From Cytobacillus oceanisediminis (lineage in GTDB: Bacteria; Bacillota; Bacilli; Bacillales; Cytobacillaceae): 64,000 nt of DNA. The notes under the pieces are model-generated. The model worked only from the letters and a program-made list of their open reading frames with translations. It did no database searches and was not told where the DNA came from. The DNA lies in contig NZ_VLKI01000011.1 in NCBI RefSeq assembly GCF_007830235.1, positions 79,391 through 143,390 on the forward strand, read 5' to 3'. Shown here piece after piece: positions 1-8,106 of this stretch (position 1 is its first letter; each line of letters opens with the position of its first letter). The position numbers and the translations under genes were made by a program.

Positions 1-1942
1 TAGTTCCTTCAGGCTGCTTGTCTTCAAATGCTTGTGATGACCGTTCTTCAGCTTGGCGAGTTGTTTCTGCATGAACATTGCTTTGATCCTCAGCTTGCTC
101 TACAGCTGCAGCCGATTGCTGGATACTCTCCAACGGGAATCTGGTGATATTACTTTTTTTTTGCTGTTCTTCTGCAGGCTTGTTCTGTGATACCGCTGGC
201 TTAGCAATCTCTCTTTGCTGATTTAGTTTTTTCCTGTCATTATTAAGCATGATGACGTTGAACGGAATAGTCCCTCTGGTTGAAGGCTTTTTCTCTTGTT
301 GACCTTCATTTGATGAGCCATCCTCTGCGTCGGGTTCTGTTTTTAAAGAGTCAGATGAAGCCGTTTCCCGCTCCTGCTCCTTACTTTCATTCTGTTCTGA
401 TGCAGCTGATTGAACGGGATGCACAGTGTTTGAAGCTGCTTGTTCAAGCTCGCTTGATGCTGAAATGGTTTCTATTATAGGGTCTTCTGGTAGCTCAAAT
501 TCTTCCAGCTGTTCAGGCTTAGCTTCTTCAATGATTTCAGGTTCCGGCTGTTCTTTTGGGATGATTCCGGAAACTGGCTGTTCTTCTCCAAAAGCTTCTG
601 TCCCATGTAGTACTTCTTCTGCCATCTCGGGCTTTTCCTGTACTTCTTCAATCGCTTCAGATTCCTGCTGTAGGCGCTCGCTGCTTTCTGGCTTATGAGT
701 TATTTCTTCTATTTCGGAAGTAAGCTCTAAATCTTCTGGTTTTAATTCATCTTCTTCTGCTTGCTTGGCTTCCCATGAAGGTTCATCCATAGAACTGTTA
801 AAATGATTGATGCCTTCATGGTTATGGCCGGTTTCATTGGATTGCGCCTGCACCTCCTCTTTAAAAGATATGTCTGATAAGTCAGTGTCGGTTTGCACCT
901 CCGTTGGAACATTCACTTCATCCTCAGAGGCTAAGGATGCATGATGATTTTCCCTTCTTGGCTTAGAAACTTCTACTGTAATTTCTTGCTTGTTCTCCTG
1001 TACCTTGGAAGCTGCCTCTTCTAAAAGAGCGTATTCCAGCAGATCACTTATGTTTGTCTTGGCAGAGTTTTTATTTTTCGAAGCTGGTTCAAATCTGGCC
1101 CCTTCATCGTTTATTAACTCTGGTTCGCCCTGGTTGGATAGATCTTCCTGCAGCTCTGCCCCTGAGGGTTGATTAGTCTCAGAATGATGCTTTGGAGCGC
1201 CGTCTTCTTCCGGAATTTCGAACATTAAGTCAGAAGCTTCGCCGATTGTATATTTGTTCACTGTATGTTCTTCCGTTTCCGGTGCAGCTGCCTGTGTGTG
1301 AAAGGCCTCGATTTTATCGGAAATGGTGTCACCCTTTTCTTCTTGGTTTACGTTTTCTGCAGTACTCTTCGGCTTTCGGGGCGGTCTTTGCTGTATTTTG
1401 CGCATAATCTCATCATATGTAAGCTCTTTAGGTTTAAACTCATTTGTCTCAGTCTCTGATTTATTTTTTGAAGCACCTGAATTACGTCTCTCAAACCCAT
1501 AAATAGGTGACGGAATTTCAGTTGGCTGGAAAGGCCTCTTCTTGTTAACCGCCTCCCTTTCATTCCGGGTCAGTATTTTTTCCTCCCTAGCTGCAGGAGG
1601 TGCAGGTTTTTTCTGGTGTTCACGTTCGACACTGCGCGGCTGCCGCTTTTTTGGCTTTCGCGCAGGGGCCTCTTGTTTTTCAACCGGACGAGGGCGGGGT
1701 CTCGGCCTTCTTTTCTCGCTTTCTCCTTCACCGTCAGGAATTACCGGAAAACGGAACTGGCCTTTCGGATATTGATAAACCACCTTAGCATCAACATCTC
1801 TTGAACTCTCTCTTGAACTTTCTTTTGAACTTTTAGGCGGCTGTATATTTTCATGCCCGCGTTCTTCATCATATTCTTCTATATTTTCGTATTCATCATC
1901 ATCGGTTTTGAACATATGGAAAAGTTTTTTAATCCAGCTCAT
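1..1942 (-). CDS. sftA: DNA translocase SftA, N-terminal part (partial, runs off the left edge)
   Basis: The reading frame is open from ATG at 1942 to the window edge (647 codons), preceded by an AAAGAG-type ribosome site. The product starts MSWIKKLFHMF. A long, low-complexity region rich in Glu, Lys, Ser, Pro and Gln follows. Near the distal end is an RGTIPFNVIML segment like the linker that precedes the motor in SftA/YtpS. The FtsK/SpoIIIE ATPase and the DNA-reading domain would lie outside the window. SftA is a soluble FtsK-family translocase that moves chromosome ends out of the closing septum; its N-terminal part binds the division machinery. I see no transmembrane segment, which separates it from SpoIIIE. 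The acidic linker looks long, since the B. subtilis protein is about 950 residues in total. The assignment rests on the start, the linker motif and the ytpQ-ytpP context. Confidence 0.8.
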   Translation of the reverse strand, partial: MSWIKKLFHMFKTDDDEYENIEEYDEERGHENIQPPKSSKESSRESSRDVDAKVVYQYPKGQFRFPVIPDGEGESEKRRPRPRPRPVEKQEAPARKPKKRQPRSVEREHQKKPAPPAAREEKILTRNEREAVNKKRPFQPTEIPSPIYGFERRNSGASKNKSETETNEFKPKELTYDEIMRKIQQRPPRKPKSTAENVNQEEKGDTISDKIEAFHTQAAAPETEEHTVNKYTIGEASDLMFEIPEEDGAPKHHSETNQPSGAELQEDLSNQGEPELINDEGARFEPASKNKNSAKTNISDLLEYALLEEAASKVQENKQEITVEVSKPRRENHHASLASEDEVNVPTEVQTDTDLSDISFKEEVQAQSNETGHNHEGINHFNSSMDEPSWEAKQAEEDELKPEDLELTSEIEEITHKPESSERLQQESEAIEEVQEKPEMAEEVLHGTEAFGEEQPVSGIIPKEQPEPEIIEEAKPEQLEEFELPEDPIIETISASSELEQAASNTVHPVQSAASEQNESKEQERETASSDSLKTEPDAEDGSSNEGQQEKKPSTRGTIPFNVIMLNNDRKKLNQQREIAKPAVSQNKPAEEQQKKSNITRFPLESIQQSAAAVEQAEDQSNVHAETTRQAEERSSQAFEDKQPEGT

Positions 1943-2163
1943 TTATATCAACTCTTTCTATTTAAAACTTTATTAGTCTATCTTTCTTATTTTATCAGGT
2001 ATTTACCGTTTTTGAATAATAAATGCGAGAATGAGTCCATTTAAAGGCAGAATGGGTAAATTTACAAACGAACAGCAGGTTTAAGGCATACTTTCGACTC
2101 AATACCTGATGAAAGGTTCACAGGAATTGCTATCAGACTTATTACCCAGGGCAATTATAGCGA

Positions 2164-2282
2164 TTCGTTGATATATTGGCCCTTTTCGTTGATATATCCG
2201 ATTTTTCGTTGATATATCCGATTTTTCGTTGATATATTAAAAAATTTGTTGATATATTGTTATTTTTCGTTGATATCTCAAA
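2164..2282. repeat. Family D short-period array: six copies of TTCGTTGATAT(A/C)T
   Basis: Copies start at about 2164, 2185, 2205, 2225, 2245 and 2266, a mean period of 20.4 bp. The 13-bp core TTCGTTGATATAT is followed by a variable 7-8 bp filler such as CCGATTT; the fifth copy has TTTG for TTCG. The array lies between divergent sftA and the NERD gene. A second array of the same core is at 41301. Nothing else recognisable was seen in the 1943-2366 gap. Confidence 0.85.
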
Positions 2283-2366
2283 AAAGAGGCCACCTAATTA
2301 TCAAAAGAAGGAAATTCACCCTTTATCCAGAATTTTAATTTAGAAAAATGAAAAAGGAGTGATATA

Positions 2367-3326
2367 TTGATCCTAAAAGAACGTTCAACACCGATAAAAA
2401 TTACCTATCTGGAAGCTTTATTAAGAAGGCTTCCCTATGACCACCTCAAGCGGTCCCGTATTGAAGAAGATTTATTTAAAAGACGCGCAGGCTACCGCGG
2501 TGAAAAAGCTTTAGATCAATTTTTAATAAATCATCCCTTAACCGATGATTTCTTGATTCTCAATGACCTTCGACTCTCGAATGGGAAGCAGTACTTCCAA
2601 ATCGATTCCCTCCTCATCAATAATCAATTTGCCCTTATCCTTGAAACGAAAAACATTTATGGAACACTGTTTTTTGATCAAGAATTTAACCAGCTTATCC
2701 GCACATCCTCTGATTCCGAAACAGGCTTCCCGAATCCTCTCGTTCAAGCCAGACGCCAGCAGCACCAACTAGCCAATTGGCTTAACCATCACCTGAAACT
2801 TTCTCTTCCTATTCAATTTCTTATCGTTATCACTTCTCCCTCTACCGTTCTAAAAACCAACAAACATTCACCTATTTACGATAGGGTTACTCATCTTTAT
2901 AATTTGGAGGATAAAATACAGCAACTCGCCGACAATCATCTTAAACAAATCCTCAGCCAGAAAGAGCTGCAAAAATTGAACAAGAGACTAAACAAAAATC
3001 ATATTCCTGAGGGCTTCCAAGTCCTACAATATTACGATATCAAAGAAACTGAAATTCTTCGTGGCGTCTATTGCCTGAAATGTAACCGGCTATCTATGGT
3101 ACGCAAACACGGCACTTGGGTTTGCATACAGTGCAGCCACAAAAATAAAAATGCCCATAGAGAAGCCATCGATGACTACTTCTCCTTAATCCACCCTTCC
3201 ATTACGAATCGCGAATTCAGAAACTTTCTAATGCTATCCGACCCACAGACTGCTACCCGCCTGCTCTCATCACTAAACCTATCTTCCTCCGGATCCAATA
3301 AAGGCAAAATTTATTTTAGAAAATAA
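2367..3326 (+). CDS. NERD-domain protein with C-terminal zinc ribbon
   Basis: A 319-residue protein starting at TTG 2367 behind AAAGGAGTG. A nuclease-related (NERD) domain begins near the GYRGE motif (about residues 42-46). It continues through the QIDSLLINNQFALILETKN stretch, which carries the D...E-x-K arrangement of this nuclease-like fold. Two CxxC pairs at about residues 235-238 and 253-256 form a zinc ribbon. No membrane segment or signal peptide is visible. NERD proteins are thought to act on nucleic acid, but no substrate is known for this group. It is monocistronic, divergent from sftA, and ends at a bidirectional hairpin. Confidence 0.75.
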   Translation: MILKERSTPIKITYLEALLRRLPYDHLKRSRIEEDLFKRRAGYRGEKALDQFLINHPLTDDFLILNDLRLSNGKQYFQIDSLLINNQFALILETKNIYGTLFFDQEFNQLIRTSSDSETGFPNPLVQARRQQHQLANWLNHHLKLSLPIQFLIVITSPSTVLKTNKHSPIYDRVTHLYNLEDKIQQLADNHLKQILSQKELQKLNKRLNKNHIPEGFQVLQYYDIKETEILRGVYCLKCNRLSMVRKHGTWVCIQCSHKNKNAHREAIDDYFSLIHPSITNREFRNFLMLSDPQTATRLLSSLNLSSSGSNKGKIYFRK

Positions 3327-3352
3327 AAAGGGACCACAAATTGTGATCCCGT
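3324..3352. terminator. Bidirectional terminator between the NERD gene and ytpQ
   Basis: GGGACCACAA and TTGTGATCCC form a stem with a very short loop between the two convergent stop codons, with A-rich and T-rich flanks. Confidence 0.6.
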
Positions 3353-3358
3353 AAAAGC

Positions 3359-4159
3359 CTATTTCTTTTTATTTTTACCCAAGATGAAAATCGGTTCAAA
3401 ATCTCCATCCTCATATAAAAAAGATAAGGAGGTGATAGGCACCCGGCCGCTCGCGAAGAAGCTCATCGTCATCTGGGCTAGTATATCGTAGCCAGTTTCA
3501 TTTTTAATGTCGGCAATTATCAAAACGTCCTGATGTGGAACTGCAACTGCCATGGAACCTTCCATTTTTCGCTCCATCTCTTTTATAAAAGCCTCATTCA
3601 GAATCCTGCTGGCATCATAGCCATCATTTTTATTTAAAAAATAAAAAGTATTGCCGGCAACGGTATCCGTCTTCATATCTGTAGGCAGAGACCGAACATT
3701 AAATAACGCCGTTTCTTTAATTCTCTCCGGAACCCAGCCCTCTTTTTCCATAAGCTGCTTGTCGATAAGGCGATAGGTTTTGCCCAGGTCAAGCGCATAA
3801 TAAATTCGTGTTTCAGCTGTGTGGTCATCCGTTAAGAAGGGAACACCTTCCTGTGATTCACTTGGAAATGAGGTGGAGCGGATCACAGGAAAAATGTTTT
3901 TTTCATGCCCTGACAAGCGGGCGTCTTCCACCATCGCTTCTAGGCCTTCCTCCACATAATAAACGACTTCGTCAATAGCCTTTTCTTTTTGTTCCTGCCA
4001 CTTGGCAATGATGCCTGGAAGTGAAATGGTAATTCCCTTGCCTGTCTCTTTATTTTCAATGCGGAGCTGATCCTTCTCCCTGTCAAAGGAGAAAATACGA
4101 TTTTCCTTTGCTAACCGCTTTTCCAATTCGTTCTTCATTTTCTTGCTGTCCATTTTCAT
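3359..4159 (-). CDS. ytpQ: DUF1444 family protein YtpQ
   Basis: A 266-residue soluble protein of the DUF1444 family (B. subtilis YtpQ is about 269 residues). It starts at ATG 4159 with AGGAGGGG at good spacing; an in-frame ATG at 4153 is an alternative. The N-terminus is highly charged, and no signal peptide or membrane span is visible. The function is unknown. The assignment rests on length, overall sequence character and its position between sftA and ytpP. A terminator-like hairpin and a repeat separate it from ytpP, so it may have its own promoter here. Confidence 0.8.
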   Translation of the reverse strand: MKMDSKKMKNELEKRLAKENRIFSFDREKDQLRIENKETGKGITISLPGIIAKWQEQKEKAIDEVVYYVEEGLEAMVEDARLSGHEKNIFPVIRSTSFPSESQEGVPFLTDDHTAETRIYYALDLGKTYRLIDKQLMEKEGWVPERIKETALFNVRSLPTDMKTDTVAGNTFYFLNKNDGYDASRILNEAFIKEMERKMEGSMAVAVPHQDVLIIADIKNETGYDILAQMTMSFFASGRVPITSLSFLYEDGDFEPIFILGKNKKK

Positions 4160-4205
4160 ATATAAGCCCCTCCTTATGGGGATTGATTCCGATTAACATT
4201 TTACA

Positions 4206-4244
4206 CTAAAAAACCCTCCTTCTCAAAAGAGACGCCGGAGGGTG
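4206..4244 (-). terminator. Terminator downstream of the ytpP transcript
   Basis: Read on the minus strand, ACCCTCC and GGAGGGT close an imperfect stem (GGCGTCTC/TTTTGAGAA inside), followed by TTTTTT. It lies beyond repeat B1, just upstream of ytpQ. Confidence 0.6.
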
Positions 4245-4250
4245 GAAAAG

Positions 4251-4426
4251 AGAAAGCGCCTTGATCAAGCGGAACGCAGACTAAAATCGCCACGTCCTGT
4301 GGCAACGTCTGTATGACCCGCATCCTGCGGACCTCAAGCACAAGGGAGCCTCACGGGAAGGTGTTCTTCCCTTTCTGGGAGGATTGGCTTGTGACCTCGA
4401 GGGGGGTAGGCGCTGGAGCTAGACAG
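4251..4426 (+). repeat. Family B repeat, copy B1
   Basis: About 176 bp, beginning AAGCGCCTTGATCAAGCGG and ending CGCTGGAGCTAGACA. It shares GGCTTGTGACCTCGAG (TGGCTTATGACCTCGAG in B3) and the GGAGCTAGA end with the copy at 53461. It is noncoding and lies between ytpP and its terminator. Confidence 0.75.
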
Positions 4427-4471
4427 TTATCAAAGTTAAGGGTTTCATACTGCTTTTAAATAAAGACAATC

Positions 4472-4789
4472 TTATTTTTCAAGTGTTTCAATAAAGTTCT
4501 CAATTTCTTCCTGTGTTTTTCTGTCCTTGCTGACAAAGCGCCCAAGTTCCTGGCCATCCTTGAAGCCGATAAAGCTTGGAATGCCGAATATATCGAGCTC
4601 AATGCAGAGATCAATAAATTGATCGCGATCTACATAGATAAAATTATAATCATTATATTTTGCTTCAATTTCAGGTAAGACCGGTTCAATAACCCGGCAA
4701 TCCGGGCACCAATCAGCTGAAAACATGAATATATGTTTTCCGCTGACGCGCATTTCATTAAATTGTTCTGCTGATTCTAATTTTTTCAT
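4472..4789 (-). CDS. ytpP: Thioredoxin-like protein YtpP
   Basis: A 105-residue single-domain thioredoxin fold with the redox motif WCPDC at residues 27-31 and a cis-proline loop FGIPSF near residue 71. There is no signal peptide, so it is cytoplasmic. WCPDC replaces the usual WCGPC, which in this family points to a specialised disulfide reductase; in B. subtilis YtpP has been linked to bacilliredoxin-like protein reduction (from memory). Its ATG overlaps the stop of the upstream membrane-protein gene by 4 bp, so the two are probably translated together. Confidence 0.85.
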   Translation of the reverse strand: MKKLESAEQFNEMRVSGKHIFMFSADWCPDCRVIEPVLPEIEAKYNDYNFIYVDRDQFIDLCIELDIFGIPSFIGFKDGQELGRFVSKDRKTQEEIENFIETLEK

Positions 4790-5811
4790 TTCTTTTCTCC
4801 CCCTGTATTAATCTTCATATCTCCGTATTGAATCCAACCCTTTTTCCTCATATATTCAGATAATATCAGGCTAATAAGAGCAGGTCCAATAAAATGCAAT
4901 ACGATTACCTTCATCCAAATGTCCGAACCAAACCCCATCGTAGTAAAAGTCATAATCTGTCCAACGAGCCCGCTTGTTCCCATGCCTGCTCCGGCAGCGT
5001 TATTTTCCATCAGCCAAAGGGTCGTTCCAAAAGGTGCCAGGATCGCTCCTGCCAGAGTTGGCGGAATGAGAATCCACGGATTTCTGATAATATTGGCTAC
5101 CTGAAGCATGGAAGTCCCTATACCCAGGGCTATAAATCCGCCAACTTTATTTTCCCTGAAGCTGCTGACCGCGAATCCGACCATTTGGGCCGCACAGCCG
5201 ATCGTTGCGGCCCCGGCGGCAAGTCCATGCAGATCCAGCATGAGTGCAATAGCAGCTGAAGAAATTGGAGCAGTCAAAGCCAGCCCCATTAATACAGCTA
5301 CAATGATGCCCATAATAATAGGCCTTTGCTCCGTACCCCACATAATCAGGCTGCCAAAGCTTTTCATTCCGTAATCAATTCCAGGTCCAATCAAAGTTGC
5401 CACAATATATCCAACAGCAATCGTGACAAGCGGTGTAACAATAATATCAACTTTCGTTTCTTTGCTGAACAGCTTTCCAATTTCCGTTGAAATAAGTGCT
5501 GCCACAAAGCTTCCTGCTGGTCCGCCAAGTGCTGCCCCGGCTGCCCCGCTGGCAATCGCTGAAAATATAACTAGCGGAGGCGCGTTCAATCCGTATGCGA
5601 CCGCGACTCCAATCGCAGGACCCATAAGCCCCATAGCCAATACGCCCATCTCTGTAAGATATTTATATCCTAATTGGTCCCCGATTGTTTTAATGATCAA
5701 CCCAATGATCAATGAAGCAAATAACCCAAGCGCCATACTGCTTAATGCATCAATAAAATATACCTTGGCTGAAAGGGTAACCCCTTTTCTATCAAGAAAG
5801 GCTCTCATCAT
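4786..5811 (-). CDS. PTS EIIC-like (PfoR family) integral membrane protein
   Basis: About 341 residues with eight to ten hydrophobic helices and Gly/Ala-rich loops such as GAAGAALGGPAGSF. This is the pattern of the PTS_EIIC_2/PfoR family, seen as putative sugar EIIC or as regulators. No EIIA or EIIB domain or partner gene is present. The ATG at 5811 is preferred because GGGGG lies just upstream; the frame is open to 5859 but without a ribosome site there. It sits directly upstream of ytpP with a 4-bp overlap, which I do not recall from B. subtilis. The substrate is unknown. Confidence 0.65.
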   Translation of the reverse strand: MMRAFLDRKGVTLSAKVYFIDALSSMALGLFASLIIGLIIKTIGDQLGYKYLTEMGVLAMGLMGPAIGVAVAYGLNAPPLVIFSAIASGAAGAALGGPAGSFVAALISTEIGKLFSKETKVDIIVTPLVTIAVGYIVATLIGPGIDYGMKSFGSLIMWGTEQRPIIMGIIVAVLMGLALTAPISSAAIALMLDLHGLAAGAATIGCAAQMVGFAVSSFRENKVGGFIALGIGTSMLQVANIIRNPWILIPPTLAGAILAPFGTTLWLMENNAAGAGMGTSGLVGQIMTFTTMGFGSDIWMKVIVLHFIGPALISLILSEYMRKKGWIQYGDMKINTGGEKK

Positions 5812-6007
5812 TATCCCCCTATGTATACGTTTTACAACTATAAAGATAACACATGTCAAGACACTTGTTATACATATTTTAATCGTAATGTTATTCTTCT
5901 TTTCCGGAGGGCATTCTATGATACTTTACCTTTTTTTATTTGGCTCTGTTATAAAAGATTGTTGTTTATAAATAGATTTTGTAAATAAAACATTAATAAA
6001 TAAGGTT

Positions 6008-6138
6008 GGTTGATTGGAGCGCAAGGTGCGAGACTCCAGCGGGAGGAGTGGGACAGGTGAGACCCCACAGGTGCTGCGCACCGAGGAGGCTCACCGCCCG
6101 CCCCGCGGAAAGCGAGCATCCTGAAGCGGAAATCAACC
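6008..6138 (+). repeat. Family A repeat, copy A1 (short core form)
   Basis: A 131-bp GC-rich element with perfect 8-bp inverted ends GGTTGATT/AATCAACC. It carries the family core GAGACTCCAGCGGGA, GAGACCCCACAGG, CGAGGAGGCTC, CGCGGAAAGCGAGC. It lacks both the outer AAGGCTCTGTTAA ends and the CGAAAATGCATTCG insert of the long copies. It lies in the 412-bp gap between the divergent EIIC-like gene and the lipoprotein terminator; the rest of that gap shows nothing. Confidence 0.85.
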
Positions 6139-6223
6139 ATTCCTCACTACTTGTTTAAAAAGCAACAAAGTTTGCGAAAACAGCCTTTTATTTAAAACTA
6201 ATCTAATACGGATATCCAAAATA

Positions 6224-6252
6224 AAAAACGAAGGGCAATGCCCTTCGTTTTA
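6224..6252 (-). terminator. Terminator of the lipoprotein gene
   Basis: AACGAAGGGC-AAT-GCCCTTCGTT is a 10-bp perfect stem followed on the minus strand by TTTTTATTTT. It overlaps the last codons of the gene at 6250. Confidence 0.85.
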
Positions 6253-6762
6253 GTTCGTTACCTTGACAGAGTTGACAATCTCCATCATGGTAGCGGCGTC
6301 AGATGATAAATGCTTGGTTTTGGATTGAGTGGATATTTTTACGCCGCCAATTCCAACGATCAGTTCATTTTCGTCTTTTTTATCGCTGTTGATCAACAGA
6401 AATCCCCTATGTCCATCTTTGGTATAGGTTTCATTAACATCATAATCCTTTTTCTGCTTGATCGTTGCATCGTAGACAACTTTGCTGTCCGGGCCTTCAT
6501 GAGGATTGTAAAAAAGAATATACGTTTTTGATCCGTTTTTTAAAATGATATTATTAGGACTTTCCTCTTTTACTTCCACCCCGAAAGGCAAATAATATTC
6601 TATATCTTCGTTCTTATGATTGGTCTTTTCAGATGTTTTGTTGAATGCTTCCTCTGCAGTATTCTTTGCGGCTGTTTGCTCTTCTTCTAATGATGCTGAA
6701 CATGCACTGAGCAGTAAAAATGAAATAACTAAGAGCAAGGCTGCGGTGAATTTTTTATTCAT
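6250..6762 (-). CDS. Small lipoprotein of unknown function
   Basis: 170 residues. The N-terminus MNKKFTAALLLVISF with lipobox LLSAC (Cys about 21) predicts a lipoprotein anchored on the outer face of the membrane. A Glu/Lys-rich spacer is followed by a compact domain with a GVEVKEESPNNIILK segment and a C-terminal SVKVTN end. A clear GGGGG site precedes ATG 6762. I do not recognise the domain. It is divergent from ytoQ with about 160 bp between them. Confidence 0.7.
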   Translation of the reverse strand: MNKKFTAALLLVISFLLLSACSASLEEEQTAAKNTAEEAFNKTSEKTNHKNEDIEYYLPFGVEVKEESPNNIILKNGSKTYILFYNPHEGPDSKVVYDATIKQKKDYDVNETYTKDGHRGFLLINSDKKDENELIVGIGGVKISTQSKTKHLSSDAATMMEIVNSVKVTN

Positions 6763-6924
6763 ACTAAAGTCCCCCCTTGCCAGGAAATCTATTATCCTTA
6801 CTTATCATACATTTCTTCTTAATAGTCTGACAACCCTTCATGTTGGAAATGACAGCCTTTTCAGTGCGTTACTTCTTAGAAGAAATGTTAAAATATAAGA
6901 ATCATGCATAAAGGAGGAAATATT

Positions 6925-7371
6925 ATGGAAATAACCGTATATTTAGCGGGCGAAATTCACTCCAATTGGCGGGGGGAATTAAAAGAGAAAGCAAAATCTC
7001 TTCAGCTTCCCATTCATTTTGCAGGGCCAATGGAGAACCATGACCGTTCTGACATGATTGGTGAGGAGATCCTTGGGAAACAGCCTGATGCCATCTTCCG
7101 GGATGAAGCGGCTTCAAGCATTAATAATTTAAGAACGCAGCTTCTTATGCAGAAATCTGACCTTGTGATTGCTTTGTTTGGAGAAAAGTATAAACAGTGG
7201 AATACCGCTATGGATGCGAGCGCAGCTGTCACTCTGGGCAAGCCGCTGATCCTGATCCGCCCAAAGGAGCTTCACCATCCTTTAAAGGAACTTTCAAGCA
7301 AAGCAAATGTTACTGTTGAGACGGTTAACCAGGCATTAAAAGTATTATCCTATATTTTTGAGACCGAATAA
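6925..7371 (+). CDS. ytoQ: YtoQ family protein
   Basis: A 148-residue soluble protein. ATG 6925 is chosen because AAAGGAGG lies 7 bases upstream; the frame is open to 6904 without support. YAAEIHS-type start (YLAGEIHSNWR) and a DLVIALFGEKYKQWNTA segment are characteristic of the YtoQ family. The fold resembles nucleoside deoxyribosyltransferase/TIR-like Rossmann domains (inference from the early LAGEIHS and late ASAAVTLGKP segments). The cellular role is unknown. Convergent with the DUF84 gene. Confidence 0.8.
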   Translation: MEITVYLAGEIHSNWRGELKEKAKSLQLPIHFAGPMENHDRSDMIGEEILGKQPDAIFRDEAASSINNLRTQLLMQKSDLVIALFGEKYKQWNTAMDASAAVTLGKPLILIRPKELHHPLKELSSKANVTVETVNQALKVLSYIFETE

Positions 7372-7373
7372 GA

Positions 7374-7408
7374 AAAATGGGGTTAGCCATAGGGCTACCC
7401 CATTTTTC
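7374..7408. terminator. Bidirectional terminator, ytoQ and DUF84 gene
   Basis: AAATGGGGTTAGCC-ATA-GGGCTACCCCATTT forms a long stem flanked by A and T runs. The stop codon of the DUF84 gene (7395-7397) lies inside the stem. Confidence 0.85.
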
Positions 7409-7907
7409 TATATTCGTATTGTCCAATTAGCAATTTCATAACATGGGAGAACATTTCTGACCGATTTACCTGACCATTTGTAAAGATCCCTACCGCCCCT
7501 TCATTTTTGCGAACATTAACTTTTTTAGCGTAATCATCCATAACCGGGCCTAGCTCTTCACCAGCAAGCAGTCTTGCCGAAACTTCTTCCGGAAGCGGAA
7601 TCCTTGCTCCTCCTCCGATAATAGGAGACTTGCCTTCCTCTGCCAGTGCGCCCCAGTTGCATAGGAATAGGCCGTACTCTGTTTTCTGCACGCCGCCTTC
7701 CAAGCCAATGCCGATTTGGCCGCCAGATATTTCAAGCGCTCCAAAGGCTCTGTTGATTGCACCCTTAATGGTTTCTTCATCAGAAAAAGGCTGGTCGCTA
7801 ACACCTGATGGCACATCATTCGAAATGATTTCTGCTTCATAATCGCTAAAAGCTGTTTGCACTGCCATAATTTTAGCGGGATTTTTTGAACCAATAATGA
7901 TTTTCAT
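7395..7907 (-). CDS. DUF84 family inosine/xanthosine triphosphatase-like protein
   Basis: 170 residues from ATG 7907, which has GAAAGGAG upstream; the open frame beyond it runs into repeat B2. MKIIIGSKNPAKIMAV is the diagnostic start of the DUF84/YjjX family, followed by SGVSDQPFSDEET and IGLEGGV. The family hydrolyses non-canonical purine nucleoside triphosphates such as ITP and XTP, cleaning the nucleotide pool in the cytoplasm. The exact substrate cannot be read from sequence. Convergent with ytoQ and downstream of ytoP on the same strand. Confidence 0.8.
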   Translation of the reverse strand: MKIIIGSKNPAKIMAVQTAFSDYEAEIISNDVPSGVSDQPFSDEETIKGAINRAFGALEISGGQIGIGLEGGVQKTEYGLFLCNWGALAEEGKSPIIGGGARIPLPEEVSARLLAGEELGPVMDDYAKKVNVRKNEGAVGIFTNGQVNRSEMFSHVMKLLIGQYEYRKMG

Positions 7908-7924
7908 AAGATCTCCTTTCTGGT

Positions 7925-8036
7925 AAAGCGCAAGCGCTTTGACCGTGGAACGCAGACTCGCCACGTCCTCCCAAAAACTCACGCTGTTGGTCGTACGATG
8001 AGTATGCTGACGTAGCGTTTCCTGTGTAGCTAGTCA
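7925..8036 (+). repeat. Family B repeat, truncated copy B2
   Basis: Starts AAAGCGCAAGCGC like B3 and shares GGAACGCAGACT and CGCCACGTCCT with B1. The distal half is degraded to TGTAGCTAGTCAA. It lies just upstream of the DUF84 gene ribosome site. Confidence 0.65.
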
Positions 8037-8075
8037 ATTCCCAAAGTTCAAATTATATTTTCTATTTCAATGGAA

Positions 8076-8104
8076 AAAGAGACAGCATCTGCTGCCTCTA
8101 AAAA
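8076..8104 (-). terminator. Terminator of ytoP
   Basis: On the minus strand AGAGGCAGCA-GA-TGCTGTCTCT is followed by TTTTT, directly after the ytoP stop. Confidence 0.75.
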
Positions 8105-8106
8105 AA

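Noticed and set aside
2164..2282. CRISPR array
   Set aside because: Core of 13 bp and filler of 7-8 bp are far too short, and no cas gene is in the window.
5423..5971. 182-codon open frame opposite the EIIC-like gene
   Set aside because: Antisense shadow of a clear membrane-protein gene with its own ribosome site.
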